From Actinomycetaceae bacterium zg-1166 (lineage in GTDB: Bacteria > Actinomycetota > Actinomycetes > Actinomycetales > Actinomycetaceae), in the NCBI GenBank assembly GCA_015679245.1, contig CP064953.1:372001-436000 (forward strand): DNA of 64,000 bases, in the 5' to 3' direction. Shown here piece after piece: positions 34,671-44,210 of this stretch. The position numbers and the translations under genes were made by a program. Position 1 is the stretch's first letter, and the number at the start of each line of letters is the position of its first letter. The notes under the pieces are model-generated. The model worked only from the letters and a program-made list of their open reading frames with translations, ran no database searches and was not told the origin of the DNA.

Positions 34671-35019
34671 GACGATATCGCTCTGAGTCCCAACAGTTCT
34701 GAGTCTCAACAGTTTCGTCCCTGACAGTTTCGAAGCTGAGAGGTACTCGCTCCCAGGGTGCTTTGCTCAGATTAGATTTAACGTAGTGAGGCTTCGACAC
34801 AAGTGACTCGCTCCCAGGGCGCTTCGTTCAGGCTGAGAATCTCTGCTCAGAGGGGTGCCGGCTTTCCTCGGGGGCGCGAGGAGAGGGAGGGCGCGGGTAA
34901 GGGAACTCACGAGGGTAAAGGTGGTGAGGCTCACGCACGTGAGGTTAGCCATGCGTGAGCCCGTGAGTGGCTGTAACGGGCTAAGATGTTGAGGGCGTCT
35001 TTGAGAGTAAGGAAATCCG
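34671..35019 (+). other. Repeat-rich spacer between nusA and ylxR with internal promoter candidate
   Basis: About 349 bases with no gene. Three near-copies of AACAGTTTCG-type units lie at 34690-34735. A 30-nt direct repeat (ACTCGCTCCCAGGG then GYGCTTYG) occurs at 34745 and 34806, 61 nt apart with few mismatches. A perfect 10-bp hairpin GGCTCACGCA/TGCGTGAGCC lies at 34928-34961 without a U-run. TAAGAT at 34982-34987 could be a -10 for ylxR-infB. Confidence 0.5.
34928..34961 (+). terminator. Hairpin upstream of ylxR (attenuator or processing site candidate)
   Basis: 10-bp perfect stem GGCTCACGCA (34928-34937) / TGCGTGAGCC (34952-34961) with a 14-nt loop. No T-tract follows, so intrinsic termination is uncertain. 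Confidence 0.4.
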
Positions 35020-35316
35020 GTGGCATCAAACCCTCGAACTTGTGTGGGCTGCCGCCGCAAGGATAGCCGCGTCAACCTTGTGCGTATCGTGCGTGACGGC
35101 TCGTTTCTTCGAGTCGACGAACACGCCCGCATGCCAGGGCGGGGAGCCTGGATTCATTCCTGCCAGGCTTGCCTCACCAAGGCCGGTCGCACCAGAGCTT
35201 TCTCTCGCGCACTTCGCGTGGAGAACTGCGACATGAGTCTCGTGGTGGAACAACTAGGATCCTTCGAGGATCACGGAGAAAAGAAAGCGGGTAGGAACCC
35301 GATGGGCACCAAATGA
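35020..35316 (+). CDS. ylxR: YlxR family RNA-binding protein
   Basis: 98 aa DUF448/YlxR protein. Motifs RTCVGCRRKDSRVNLVRIVR and ARMPGRGAWIHSCQACL are diagnostic; the latter gives the GRGA(W/Y) loop. YlxR is a small nucleic-acid-binding protein of the nusA-infB operon, proposed to affect RNase P or transcription in other bacteria. GTG 35020 has AAGGA about 6 nt upstream. It sits 67 nt before infB, the usual place. Confidence 0.92.
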   Translation: MASNPRTCVGCRRKDSRVNLVRIVRDGSFLRVDEHARMPGRGAWIHSCQACLTKAGRTRAFSRALRVENCDMSLVVEQLGSFEDHGEKKAGRNPMGTK

Positions 35317-35383
35317 GTACCCAGCGATGAGCTGCCAGCACTAAGGGTCGGCGCGTGGCGCAGACCCCTTACTAAGGAGAACT

Positions 35384-38263
35384 GTGGCCAAAGTCCGCGT
35401 CCATGAACTTGCCAAAGAATTGGGCATGACCAGCAAGAAGCTGCTCGAAGTGCTCAAAGAAAGCGGCGAGTTCGTCAAGTCTGCCTCGTCAACGATCGAG
35501 GCGCCTGTCGTGCGTAAAGCGCACGAATATGTCCAAGCCCACCCTGAAGTGGTGGAGAACCCAAGCCCGAAGAAAAAGACATCCAAAGCTACTACAAAGG
35601 CTGCTGCAGAAGAGAAGAAGGACAAGGCTACCCCAGAAGCCGCTAAAGCTGAGGCTCCTGCTTCTAGTGCAGCCAAGCCTGGTCCGAAACCAGCACCTGC
35701 ACAGACTTCTGCCCCCTCCCAAGCGACGGCAGAAGCCAACGTGCCACGAGAAGCCACCAGCGAAGCCGTTTCCACAGCTCGTGCTGCTGCTCCTACCTCA
35801 GAAACTGCGGCTCCTGTGAATCCGGCTCCCACGCCTGGCGCTGCCAAGCGTGCTGCTGTTCCTAGCCCGCGTCCTCCTAAGGCACGCGAGGAGAAACCTC
35901 GTTCTGCCCCGCGTCCTGGTGGGCGTCAGGGTGGGGCGAAGCCTCATGCTCCACGTCCTGGTAATAATCCTTTTGCCACCTCGCAAGGTATGCCTCGCCC
36001 CCAGGGTGGGGCGAAGCCTCATGCTCCGCGCCCTGGTAATAATCCTTTTGCCACCTCGCAAGGTATGCCTCGCCCCCAAGGTGGCTCACGCCGGGGTGGT
36101 AGCGGTGGTAATGGCGGCGGATCTCGTCCTCGTCCAGGTTCTCCACGTCCTGATGCTTCGCGTCCCAATCCTTCGATGATGCCGAATCACCAGGAAGCAC
36201 GTCCTGCCGTTCCTGGGCGTCCTGAGGGTGGCCGTGGGCGTGGTGGGGCTGGGCGTCCCGGTGGCGGTGCTTCTGGCCGCGGAGGCGGACCCGCCTTCAC
36301 CCGCTCGGGAGGCAAGTCGCGTGGCGGTTCAACAGCTGGCGCATTTGGCCGTCAGGGTGGGCGCCCTTCGCGTGGTCGTAAGTCACGCCGCACGAAGCGG
36401 GAAGAATGGGAGAGTCAGTCTTCGCCGATGATCGCGGGTGTGGAAGTTCCCCGCGGCGACGGTTCCACCGTGGTGCGTATTCGCGCTGGTGCTTCTCTCG
36501 CTGACTTCGCTGAGCGCATTGGTGCTAACCCGGCCGCCCTCATTACCGTGCTATTCCGTATGGGTGAGATGGCCACGGTGAACCAGTCCCTCGATGAAGA
36601 TACCTTCACCCTTCTGGGTGCTGAGCTGGGCTACAACGTCCAGATTCTCTCCCCGGAGGACGAGGATCGCGAGATCCTTGAGCAGTTCGATATCGATCTT
36701 GAGGCGGAAGACGCTGGCGAGAATGACGAGGATCTTCGTCCTCGCCCGCCGGTGGTGACCGTTATGGGTCACGTCGATCACGGTAAGACGAAACTTCTCG
36801 ATGCGATCCGTCATGCTCACGTGATCGACACCGAACACGGCGGTATCACTCAGCATATTGGTGCCTACCAGGTGCATATCGAATACGAAGGTGAAGATCG
36901 CGCAATCACCTTCATCGATACTCCTGGACACGAGGCTTTCACACAGATGCGTGCTCGCGGTGCGGATGTCACCGATATTGCGGTGCTTGTGGTTGCTGCT
37001 GATGACGGCGTGATGCCCCAGACAGTTGAAGCAATCAACCATGCCCAGTCTGCTGGCGTAAAGATGATTGTCGCCGTCAATAAAATTGATGTCGAAGGAG
37101 CAAACCCACAGAAGGTGCGCTCTCAGCTCACCGAGTACGGAATCGTCGCCGAAGAATATGGCGGGGATACGATGTTCGTGGATATTTCGGCCAAGCAACG
37201 CCTGCATATCGACGATCTCCTCGAAGCCGTCCTCTACGTTTCAGATGCTGAGGTCGAGCCCAAGGCGAACCCAGATCGTTCGGCTCGTGGCGTGGCAATC
37301 GAAGCCAAGCTCGATCAGGGTCGTGGAGCCCTCATCACTGCACTTGTGCAGACGGGTACGCTTCGTGTGGGTGAACCACTCGTGGTCGGCACTGCTCACG
37401 GGCGTGTGCGCGCAATGTTCGACGAAGATGGCAAAGCTGTCGAGGAAGCCGGTCCTTCGCGTCCTGTTCAGATCCTCGGGCTTTCCTCCGTACCTTCGGC
37501 TGGTGATGCTTTCCTCGTGGCTGACGATGATCGCACGGCTCGCCAGATTGCGGATAAGCGCGAGGCGGCCAAACGTGCGGCGAATCTTGCCAAACGCCGC
37601 AAGCGCGTCTCGTTGGAGAATCTCAACGATGCCCTCAAGGAAGGCTCGATCCAGACCCTCAACCTCATTCTCAAGGGCGACGCTTCTGGTTCCGTGGAAG
37701 CCCTCGAATCTTCGCTCTTGGAGATCGAGGTGGGCGAGGAAGTTCAGCTCCAGATCATCCACCGCGGCGTTGGTGCTATCACTCAGAATGATGTCAATCT
37801 CGCCACTGTGGATAACGCTGTCATTATTGGCTTCAACGTGCGCCCGGCTGAGCGCGTGGCGGAGATAGCCGATCGTGAGGGTGTGGAAATGAAGTTCTAC
37901 TCGGTGATCTACAAGGCCATCGAAGATGTGGAAGCTGCACTCAAGGGTATGCTCAAGCCCATCTTTGAGGAGGTTCAGCTGGGCAGCGCAGAGATCCGCC
38001 AGGTATTCCGTTCAGGCAAATTCGGCAACATCGCTGGTTCGATTGTTCGCACGGGCACGATCAAGCGAGGGACGAAGGCGCGTCTTGTACGTGATGGTGT
38101 CGTCGTCGCCCCGGATCTTGAGATCGTCTCCCTGCGCCGCGAAAAGGACGATGTGACTGAAGTGCGTGAAGGCTACGAGTGTGGTATCACTCTTGGCTAC
38201 AAGGATATCCTCGAAGGTGACATCATCGAGACATTCGAGATGCAAGAAAAGCCGCGAGACTAA
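35384..38263 (+). CDS. infB: Translation initiation factor IF-2
   Basis: 959 aa GTPase that brings fMet-tRNA to the 30S subunit. A short N-terminal IF2N module ([24 protein letters not shown]) is followed by a very long Ala/Pro/Gly/Arg-rich linker (about residues 55-345). The second IF2N ([21 protein letters not shown]) precedes the G domain with [20 protein letters not shown] and NKID near residues 460-570. Domains II to IV follow, ending in the fMet-tRNA-binding C2 ([22 protein letters not shown]...[24 protein letters not shown]). GTG start with AAGGAG 5 nt upstream. The linker holds a 25-residue tandem duplication. Confidence 0.97.
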   Translation: MAKVRVHELAKELGMTSKKLLEVLKESGEFVKSASSTIEAPVVRKAHEYVQAHPEVVENPSPKKKTSKATTKAAAEEKKDKATPEAAKAEAPASSAAKPGPKPAPAQTSAPSQATAEANVPREATSEAVSTARAAAPTSETAAPVNPAPTPGAAKRAAVPSPRPPKAREEKPRSAPRPGGRQGGAKPHAPRPGNNPFATSQGMPRPQGGAKPHAPRPGNNPFATSQGMPRPQGGSRRGGSGGNGGGSRPRPGSPRPDASRPNPSMMPNHQEARPAVPGRPEGGRGRGGAGRPGGGASGRGGGPAFTRSGGKSRGGSTAGAFGRQGGRPSRGRKSRRTKREEWESQSSPMIAGVEVPRGDGSTVVRIRAGASLADFAERIGANPAALITVLFRMGEMATVNQSLDEDTFTLLGAELGYNVQILSPEDEDREILEQFDIDLEAEDAGENDEDLRPRPPVVTVMGHVDHGKTKLLDAIRHAHVIDTEHGGITQHIGAYQVHIEYEGEDRAITFIDTPGHEAFTQMRARGADVTDIAVLVVAADDGVMPQTVEAINHAQSAGVKMIVAVNKIDVEGANPQKVRSQLTEYGIVAEEYGGDTMFVDISAKQRLHIDDLLEAVLYVSDAEVEPKANPDRSARGVAIEAKLDQGRGALITALVQTGTLRVGEPLVVGTAHGRVRAMFDEDGKAVEEAGPSRPVQILGLSSVPSAGDAFLVADDDRTARQIADKREAAKRAANLAKRRKRVSLENLNDALKEGSIQTLNLILKGDASGSVEALESSLLEIEVGEEVQLQIIHRGVGAITQNDVNLATVDNAVIIGFNVRPAERVAEIADREGVEMKFYSVIYKAIEDVEAALKGMLKPIFEEVQLGSAEIRQVFRSGKFGNIAGSIVRTGTIKRGTKARLVRDGVVVAPDLEIVSLRREKDDVTEVREGYECGITLGYKDILEGDIIETFEMQEKPRD
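35930..36079 (+). repeat. 75-bp tandem duplication inside infB
   Basis: Two copies of 75 bp (35930-36004 and 36005-36079) encode the same 25-residue unit, beginning [15 protein letters not shown] and ending GMPRPQ. They differ by only two bases that I can see, so the duplication is recent and in frame. Confidence 0.9.
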
Positions 38264-38302
38264 CTTGCGTTGTCGCGTGCGGGGTGTGAGCCGATCAGGT
38301 TT

Positions 38303-38358
38303 GCACCCCGCCTGGGGGGCTACACACCCCGCCTGGCTATGCGCCCCACCCGGCTACC
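38303..38358 (+). repeat. Three imperfect repeats upstream of rbfA
   Basis: CACCCCGCCTGG-type units followed by GGCTA occur at 38303, 38325 and 38343 (the last as CGCCCCACCCGGCTA), filling the infB-rbfA spacer. Confidence 0.5.
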
Positions 38359-38374
38359 GAGAAGAGAGAGACAC

Positions 38375-38830
38375 ATGGCGAATAACCGAGCAACCCGCGT
38401 TGCTGAACGCATCCGCGAGATCGTCGCCTCCATCGTGACAACACGCCTGAAAGATCCACGCCTAGAGATGGTGACAATTACTGATGTGCGCGTGACAGGA
38501 GATCTCCAACATGCGACGGTTTTCTACACGGTTTACGGCTCGCCTGCTGCTATTCGTACCGCTGGTAAAGGCCTCAATGCGGCCAAAGGGCTGATTCGTT
38601 CTCAGGTGGGTCAAGCTCTCGGCCTCCGCCTCACTCCAAGCATTGAGTTTATTGCTGACGCACTTCCCGAATCAGCACGCTCCTTCGAAGATGCCCTTGT
38701 GGCTGCACGCTTCCGTGATGCCGAAATCTCTAAGAAGGCTGAGGGGAGTCAGTGGGCAGGGGATGCCGATCCCTACAAGTCAAACGAACCCTCGGATGCG
38801 CACGACGAAAACGGTGACGCACTCTCGTGA
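38375..38830 (+). CDS. rbfA: Ribosome-binding factor A
   Basis: 151 aa KH-fold 30S maturation factor needed for 16S rRNA 5' end processing and cold growth. RATRVAERIREIVASIVTTRLKDPRLEMVTITDVRVTGDLQHATVFYTVYG is the diagnostic N-terminal half. ATG 38375 gives the usual N-terminus MANNRATRVAERI; an upstream in-frame start at 38270 would add a repeat-encoded stretch. An acidic C-terminal tail of about 30 residues (AGDADPYKSNEPSDAHDENGD) is present. The stop overlaps the GTG of truB. Confidence 0.95.
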   Translation: MANNRATRVAERIREIVASIVTTRLKDPRLEMVTITDVRVTGDLQHATVFYTVYGSPAAIRTAGKGLNAAKGLIRSQVGQALGLRLTPSIEFIADALPESARSFEDALVAARFRDAEISKKAEGSQWAGDADPYKSNEPSDAHDENGDALS

Positions 38831-39894
38831 ATGCTCACCACCTCCACGACGATTCTCCACGTAGAACACCTCGCCCGATGCCGTGGGGGCAACTTCCTCG
38901 CCCAGAGGATCCGGGAGAGTGGAGTGGCCTCGTCGTGGTGGACAAAGATCCAGGCGTAACCAGCCACGACATTGTGGGGGCGATCCGACGATTGGCTGGA
39001 ACTCGCAAAGTAGGTCACGCTGGCACGCTTGACCCGATGGCTACGGGAGTTCTCTGCGTGGGGATTGGGAGAGTGACTAAGCTCCTTTCCCACATCACGG
39101 GGAAGCGGAAAGTTTACACAGCTACGGTGCGTCTAGGGATTGCCACGAGCACTGACGATGCTGAAGGTGAGATTACTCAAGCGTGTGGTAGTGCTGCCCT
39201 TGGCATAGGTACACATGGAGATATTGTGTATGCAGATGCTGAGGAACAGGCTTGTGCGAGGATCGATGCTGCAATGGATAAGCTCACCGGCGACATTCTT
39301 CAGGTACCCAGCTCAGTGAGTGCGAAGAAGATTAATGGTAAGCGCGCTTATGATCTTGTGCGTCAAGGCAAGGAGGTTGAGCTTGCTCCGGTTGCGATCC
39401 ATGTGGAGCGTTTCACACGCCAAAGCTCTCTTCGTACGGTGAATGTGGACGTGGCCTCGGAGCTGAGGCAAGTGGTGGATATAGATGTACTCGTCGAATG
39501 TTCGGCGGGAACGTATGTGCGTGCCCTTGCCCGTGATCTCGGTAAGGCGCTTGGAGTGGGCGCTCATCTGACTTCTCTACGCCGTACGTGTGTGGGGAAT
39601 TGGGGACTTGAAGAGGCTCATCGGATCAGTGACTTAGCGGCGCAGGTGGCCAGTGGTGCGATTCTCCCACACTTGAGCTTGGCTGAAGTGTGCCGTGCCG
39701 TCCTTCCTACCATCGAGGTGAGCGAGGAAGAAGCAGAATATTTGCGTCATGGAGGTTTTATTTCTTCTTCCGATGTCAGCCAGTGGGCACCGGGGGAGCC
39801 GGTTGCTACAGCCTTCGTAGGGCAGACTCCTGTTGCTCTCCTTTCGCGCTGTGGCCGCTACTTCAAACCTGACCTTATCCTCACCCCTGCGTGA
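38827..39894 (+). CDS. truB: tRNA pseudouridine(55) synthase
   Basis: 355 aa enzyme making pseudouridine 55 in the T loop of tRNA. GLVVVDKDPGVTSHDIVGAIRR and KVGHAGTLDPMATGVLCVGIGRVTKLL carry the catalytic Asp (in TLDP). Further blocks are KKINGKRAYDLVRQGKEVEL and VECSAGTYVRALARDLGKALG. GTG 38827 overlaps the rbfA stop, giving a 30-residue N-terminal extension before the conserved core. A mycobacterial-type C-terminal PUA-like segment ends the protein. Confidence 0.95.
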   Translation: MNAHHLHDDSPRRTPRPMPWGQLPRPEDPGEWSGLVVVDKDPGVTSHDIVGAIRRLAGTRKVGHAGTLDPMATGVLCVGIGRVTKLLSHITGKRKVYTATVRLGIATSTDDAEGEITQACGSAALGIGTHGDIVYADAEEQACARIDAAMDKLTGDILQVPSSVSAKKINGKRAYDLVRQGKEVELAPVAIHVERFTRQSSLRTVNVDVASELRQVVDIDVLVECSAGTYVRALARDLGKALGVGAHLTSLRRTCVGNWGLEEAHRISDLAAQVASGAILPHLSLAEVCRAVLPTIEVSEEEAEYLRHGGFISSSDVSQWAPGEPVATAFVGQTPVALLSRCGRYFKPDLILTPA

Positions 39895-40027
39895 GCATGG
39901 AGTACATGAGCTTCACCAGAAGAGTGAGGGTGACATATGCTGGTGCCCCGCATAGAGAAACATCGAGGCAGGCTGGGCTCCTGATCGTGGCCTAGGGCAT
40001 GATGGTGAAGGAAAGAAAGAACAACAC

Positions 40028-41026
40028 ATGACGATGAAGATGTGGGAGAGATCCTCGGATATCCCGGCAGATCTCGGTGCCGCAGCCGTGACGATCGGCA
40101 TTTTCGACGGTGTCCATAAAGGCCATAGAGCTGTTCTTGCGCGCCTCGTCGGTGAAGCGCGCGAGCGTGGCCTCACATCGGTTGCCCTTACTTTTGACCC
40201 TCATCCGGCCACAGTTCACAGCCCCGCGCATCCCATTCACCTTGTTGCCACACTTGATGACCGCCTCGATCGACTTGCCGCAGCTGGTGTGGAAGCCACT
40301 TTTATCCAGCATTACAGCCTTGAGTATGCGAGGGCGACTCCAGAAGAATTTGTTGCACGCCAACTTGTGGGAGAACTCCACGCGCGCCTTGTCGTCGTGG
40401 GAGAAGATGTTCGCTTCGGCTGCAACAATTCTGGGGATAGTGCAACACTTCAGGCTCTTGGAGAAAAGTACGGCTTCGAGGTGATCTTGATAGACGACCT
40501 TGGCGACGAATCTGGTCGGCGCTGGTCATCCACCCGTGTACGCGAACTTTTGGCTTCTGGAGATGTAGCTGGGGCACGCGAAGTTCTGGGGCGTCCGCAT
40601 CGCATTCGTGGAACTGTGGTACATGGTTTTCAGCGCGGGCGTGAACTTGGATTCCCCACGGCGAACTTGGCGGGGGACAATCTTGGTGAAGTTCCCGCAG
40701 ACGGTGTCTATGCCGGGTGGCTTGTGCGTTCAGTGCGAGGTACCAAAGCCGCAGAATATCTTCCTACCGCGATCTCAGTGGGTACAAATCCACAGTTCGA
40801 TGGCCAGGAGCGCACGGTGGAAGCTCACGTCCTTGGGCGTGCAGATCTCAATCTTTACGGCGAAGATATTGCTGTGGATTTCATTGAATTCCTTCGTCCA
40901 ATGGTTGCCTTTTCTTCCCTCGACGAACTTCTTACACAGATGGATGAGGATTTACGCAAAACAGCAGAGATTTTGGGAGTGCCTGTGGCAGGGCGTGTGG
41001 ATCCCGCTCACGTCACGGCTCACTGA
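40028..41026 (+). CDS. ribF: Bifunctional riboflavin kinase/FAD synthetase
   Basis: 332 aa. The N-terminal nucleotidyltransferase (FAD synthetase) has VTIGIFDGVHKGHRAVL and VVGEDVRFG, and the ISSTR-like motif here reads WSSTRVRELLASGD. The C-terminal riboflavin kinase starts at about residue 185 (GTVVHGFQRGRELGFPTANL, with the PTAN motif; IAVDFIEFLRPMVAFSSLDEL). It makes FMN and FAD from riboflavin. ATG 40028 has AGGAAAGAAAG about 10 nt upstream. It lies between truB and rpsO as in other actinobacteria. Confidence 0.95.
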   Translation: MTMKMWERSSDIPADLGAAAVTIGIFDGVHKGHRAVLARLVGEARERGLTSVALTFDPHPATVHSPAHPIHLVATLDDRLDRLAAAGVEATFIQHYSLEYARATPEEFVARQLVGELHARLVVVGEDVRFGCNNSGDSATLQALGEKYGFEVILIDDLGDESGRRWSSTRVRELLASGDVAGAREVLGRPHRIRGTVVHGFQRGRELGFPTANLAGDNLGEVPADGVYAGWLVRSVRGTKAAEYLPTAISVGTNPQFDGQERTVEAHVLGRADLNLYGEDIAVDFIEFLRPMVAFSSLDELLTQMDEDLRKTAEILGVPVAGRVDPAHVTAH

Positions 41027-41070
41027 ATTGTGCTCTAGGAGCCTCATCGTTGCGGGAAATCTGACGTGAA

Positions 41071-41111
41071 GGCCTTGGTAGCTTTGGTAGCTTCGGCGGT
41101 AGCTTCGGTTA
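41071..41111 (+). repeat. GGTAGCTT short tandem repeat upstream of rpsO
   Basis: GGTAGCTT recurs three times at intervals of about 12-15 nt between 41071 and 41111, interleaved with TTCGG/TTTGG. Confidence 0.5.
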
Positions 41112-41152
41112 AACGAAAGGCATCTCACGCGAAGCTCATTTGCGACACATGC

Positions 41153-41245
41153 TAGAATCGTTAGGCCGTTAGATCGGCCACGGCTGCGTCATTGCCCGGG
41201 AGAACATGCCCCGGTGCTCTGTGCAACAACACCTTAAGGAGAATC
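41153..41245 (+). promoter_or_regulatory. rpsO promoter and structured leader (candidate S15 autoregulatory RNA)
   Basis: TAGAAT at 41153-41158 is a good -10. The following 80-nt leader contains GGCCG-TTAGAT-CGGCC, then a CCCGGG/CCCCGG region, and ends with AAGGAG before ATG 41246. rpsO mRNAs in several phyla carry S15-binding leaders; assignment here is inference. Confidence 0.45.
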
Positions 41246-41515
41246 ATGGCACTTAAGCCCGAAGAGAAGCAGAAGATCATCGCTGAATATGCCACCCACG
41301 AAGGTGACACCGGTTCGCCTGAGGTTCAGGTTGCGCTTCTGTCAGCTCGCATCAAGGAACTTACGGAGCACTTCCGCACTCACAAGCATGATCACCACTC
41401 CCGCCGTGGTCTTATGCTTCTCATCGGTCAGCGCAAACGTCTCCTCGCTTACCTCGCTGAGGAAGATATTGAGCGTTACCGCTCACTCATCGCACGCCTC
41501 GGCCTTCGCCGATAA
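41246..41515 (+). CDS. rpsO: 30S ribosomal protein S15
   Basis: 89 aa, the normal length. [32 protein letters not shown] and [26 protein letters not shown] are diagnostic and carry the 16S rRNA three-way-junction contacts. ATG 41246 is preceded by AAGGAG at 5 nt; a longer in-frame start at 41192 is not used. A hairpin lies just after the stop, before pnp. Confidence 0.97.
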   Translation: MALKPEEKQKIIAEYATHEGDTGSPEVQVALLSARIKELTEHFRTHKHDHHSRRGLMLLIGQRKRLLAYLAEEDIERYRSLIARLGLRR

Positions 41516-41523
41516 GGAGTTCA

Positions 41524-41551
41524 ACGGCTCAGGCACATGCCTGAGCCGTTC
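41524..41551 (+). terminator. Hairpin between rpsO and pnp
   Basis: Perfect stem AACGGCTCAGG (41524-41534) / CCTGAGCCGTT (41541-41551) with loop CACATG. No T-run follows, so it may be a partial terminator, mRNA 3' stabiliser or processing site rather than a full stop. Confidence 0.6.
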
Positions 41552-41652
41552 CTCGTTAGCGAGGATCTGAGCAGAGCGAACATGCGCCCACAGCTAACCC
41601 AGCTGTATGCCGCCTGCTCGCCTACCCTCCCCGCAGCCGGGAGAAAACTTTG

Positions 41653-41668
41653 CTCGCCACAAGGCGAG
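41653..41668 (+). other. Small hairpin in the pnp leader
   Basis: CTCGCC-ACAA-GGCGAG lies about 85 nt before the pnp start. In enterobacteria PNPase represses its own mRNA through leader hairpins; a similar role here is only a possibility. Confidence 0.35.
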
Positions 41669-41751
41669 TGGAGGAAAGGCTGCACAGGTAAGTTCTCCCT
41701 AGCTCGGTCTTCGGTGGCCGCCTCCGGAAATATTTCCGTGGGTACTCACTG

Positions 41752-44115
41752 ATGGCCGCGTTGGGAACGACAACAATACAAAAGGAGGTCCCTGTGGAGG
41801 GTCCTGATGTTCACTTCTCCGAGGCAGTCATTGACAATGGCTCCTTTGGCACCCGCACGATTCGTTTCGAAACAGGCGTGCTTGCTCGCCAGGCCAATGG
41901 TTCGGCTTTGGCTTACCTCGACGGTGAGACGACGATCTTCGCCGCTACCACTGCTTCGAAGGCTCCCAAGGAGCACTTCGACTTCTTCCCGCTAACCGTA
42001 GACGTGGAGGAGCGCTCCTACGCTGCCGGACGTATTCCCGGTTCTTTCTTCCGCCGCGAAGGCCGCCCCGGTACGGAGGCTATCCTCGCTGCTCGCCTCA
42101 TTGACCGCCCGCTGCGCCCCGCCTTTACTAAGGGTATGCGCAACGAGGTGCAGGTGGTGGCCACTGTTCTTACGATCCATCCTGACGAGGCCTACGATGT
42201 CGTGGCAATCAACGCCGCCTCTCTTTCGACCTCGTTGGCCGGGCTTCCCTTTGCCGGCCCTGTGGGTGGCACCCGCATGGCTCTCATTGACGGGCAATGG
42301 GTAGCCTTCCCCCGTTGGAGCGAACTTGAGCGTGCCACCTTCTCCATGGCCATCGCTGGCCGAGTAGTTGGGGACGACGTTGCCATCATGATGGTGGAAG
42401 CCTCTGCACCTGAGACGGCTGACTCGACGATTAAAGCCGGTGGCACCAAACCCACCGAACAGGTCGTCGCCCAAGGCCTTGAAGCTGCTAAACCCGTGAT
42501 CCGTGCTTTGTGTGAAGCTCAGAGCGAGCTTGTAACCGAATGCGGCAAGCCGATGGGTGAGTATCCTCTCTTCCCTGATTACACGGAAGAGCAGTTCGAA
42601 GCTGTCACCGCCGCCCTCGGTGATCGTTTTACTCCCATCCTTGGGATCGTTGCTAAGACTGAGCGTGACGAAGCTCTGCAGGAACTCACCGCCACTGTGG
42701 TGGAGGAACTCTCTGAGCGCTTCGAGGAACAGGAAAGCCAGATCGCCGCTGCGGTCAATGCGGCCTTCAAGAAGACGATGCGCCGCCACGTCCTGACCGA
42801 AGGCGTGCGTATGGATGGACGCACCCCGGTGGAGATTCGTTCCATTAGTGCGGAAGCTGGCGTGCTTGCCCGCGTACACGGCTCAGCTCTCTTCCAGCGT
42901 GGCGAGACTCAAATTCTTGGCGTTACGACGCTCAACATGCTCAAGATGGAACAGCAGCTCGACAACCTCTCTCCGCTCACGCGCAAGCGCTACATTCACC
43001 ATTACAATTTCCCGCCCTACTCCACTGGCGAGACAGGCCGCGTGGGTAGCCCCAAGCGCCGCGAGATCGGCCACGGTCACCTTGCAGAAATTGCTTTGGA
43101 ATCCCAACTTCCTGAACGTGAGGACTTCCCCTACGCGATTCGTCAGGTTTCCGAGACGATGGGTTCGAATGGTTCCTCGTCAATGGGTTCCGTGTGTGCC
43201 TCCACGATGTCGCTCCTCAATGCGGGTGTACCTCTCAAGGCTCCCGTGGCAGGCATTGCGATGGGTCTTGTCTCCGACACGATTGATGGGCAAACCCGCT
43301 ATGTCACCCTCACCGATATCCTCGGTGCGGAGGACGCTCTGGGCGATATGGACTTCAAGGTGGCCGGTACTCGCGAGTATGTGACTGCGCTCCAGCTTGA
43401 TACGAAACTTGCTGGTATTCCTGCTGTAGTGCTCGATGCTGCACTCAGCCAGGCACGTGAGGCGCGTTTTGCCATCCTCGATCTTATGAATGAAGCGATT
43501 GGCGGTCCCGATGAGATGGCCACCACCGCTCCGCGTATTATCTCCGTGAAGATCCCTGTCGATAAGATCGGTGAGGTTATCGGCCCCAAGGGCAAGATGA
43601 TTAACCAGATTCAGGAAGATTCTGGTGCTGATATCACGATTGAAGAGGACGGCACAGTGTTCATCGGCGCGACGAACGCTGAGGCTGCCGAGGCTGCACG
43701 TACCGCAATCAACGCGATCGCCAACCCGCAGATGCCAGAAGTAGGTGAGCGTTTCGTCGGCACGGTTGTTAAGACAACAACCTTCGGCGCGTTCATCTCT
43801 CTCATGCCGGGACGTGATGGTCTTCTCCACATTTCGCAGATCCGTCGCATCGTGGGCGGCAAGCGTGTAGAGAACGTGGAAGATGTTCTGGGCGTGGGCG
43901 ACAAGGTAGAAGTGGAGATTTCTGAGCTTGATTCGCGCGGCAAAGTTTCTCTTGCTGCTGTTGTTGACGGTGTGGCCACTACCGAAGTGGAGCCATCTGA
44001 GGAAGGCGGCGAGCGCCGTGAGCGTCGCCCACGTGAGCGGGGTTCGCGCCGTGAGCGTGGTTCACGTGGGCGTCGGCGTACTCATTTGGAGGATTCGCAG
44101 GCTTCGGAAGAGTGA
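41752..44115 (+). CDS. pnp: Polyribonucleotide nucleotidyltransferase (PNPase)
   Basis: 787 aa phosphorolytic 3'-5' exoribonuclease. The first RNase PH domain begins near residue 30 ([32 protein letters not shown]) and the second near 355 ([35 protein letters not shown]). They are followed by the KH domain ([26 protein letters not shown]) and the S1 domain ([28 protein letters not shown]). A C-terminal tail of about 45 residues is Arg/Glu-rich ([16 protein letters not shown]) and may bind RNA or partners. ATG 41752 lacks an obvious ribosome-binding site. With RNase J (50701) it covers the main RNA-decay activities here. Confidence 0.97.
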   Translation: MAALGTTTIQKEVPVEGPDVHFSEAVIDNGSFGTRTIRFETGVLARQANGSALAYLDGETTIFAATTASKAPKEHFDFFPLTVDVEERSYAAGRIPGSFFRREGRPGTEAILAARLIDRPLRPAFTKGMRNEVQVVATVLTIHPDEAYDVVAINAASLSTSLAGLPFAGPVGGTRMALIDGQWVAFPRWSELERATFSMAIAGRVVGDDVAIMMVEASAPETADSTIKAGGTKPTEQVVAQGLEAAKPVIRALCEAQSELVTECGKPMGEYPLFPDYTEEQFEAVTAALGDRFTPILGIVAKTERDEALQELTATVVEELSERFEEQESQIAAAVNAAFKKTMRRHVLTEGVRMDGRTPVEIRSISAEAGVLARVHGSALFQRGETQILGVTTLNMLKMEQQLDNLSPLTRKRYIHHYNFPPYSTGETGRVGSPKRREIGHGHLAEIALESQLPEREDFPYAIRQVSETMGSNGSSSMGSVCASTMSLLNAGVPLKAPVAGIAMGLVSDTIDGQTRYVTLTDILGAEDALGDMDFKVAGTREYVTALQLDTKLAGIPAVVLDAALSQAREARFAILDLMNEAIGGPDEMATTAPRIISVKIPVDKIGEVIGPKGKMINQIQEDSGADITIEEDGTVFIGATNAEAAEAARTAINAIANPQMPEVGERFVGTVVKTTTFGAFISLMPGRDGLLHISQIRRIVGGKRVENVEDVLGVGDKVEVEISELDSRGKVSLAAVVDGVATTEVEPSEEGGERRERRPRERGSRRERGSRGRRRTHLEDSQASEE

Positions 44116-44175
44116 TTCCACGCGGTTCTCCGTGCGGGAGGGTTCCTCCTACGTAGAGCTACGAACTGAACTCCA

Positions 44176-44210
44176 CAACGGGAGGGGTAGACTATCTGCC
44201 CCTCCCGTTG
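44176..44210 (+). terminator. Terminator-like hairpin after pnp
   Basis: Perfect 12-bp stem CAACGGGAGGGG (44176-44187) / CCCCTCCCGTTG (44199-44210), loop 11 nt. No uridine tract follows. Confidence 0.6.

Noticed and set aside
35930-36079. CRISPR-like direct repeats in infB
   Set aside because: Two adjacent 75-bp copies without spacers, in frame within a coding region.
35798-36200. Reverse-strand open frames with repeated His/Gly motifs inside infB
   Set aside because: They are antisense readings of the Pro/Gly/Arg-rich IF-2 linker and its 75-bp duplication.
41600-41751. RNase P-like GAGGAAAGGCTGCAC sequence in the pnp leader
   Set aside because: It resembles only the short GAGGAAAG core; the rest of the RNase P RNA is absent and the region is only about 150 nt.
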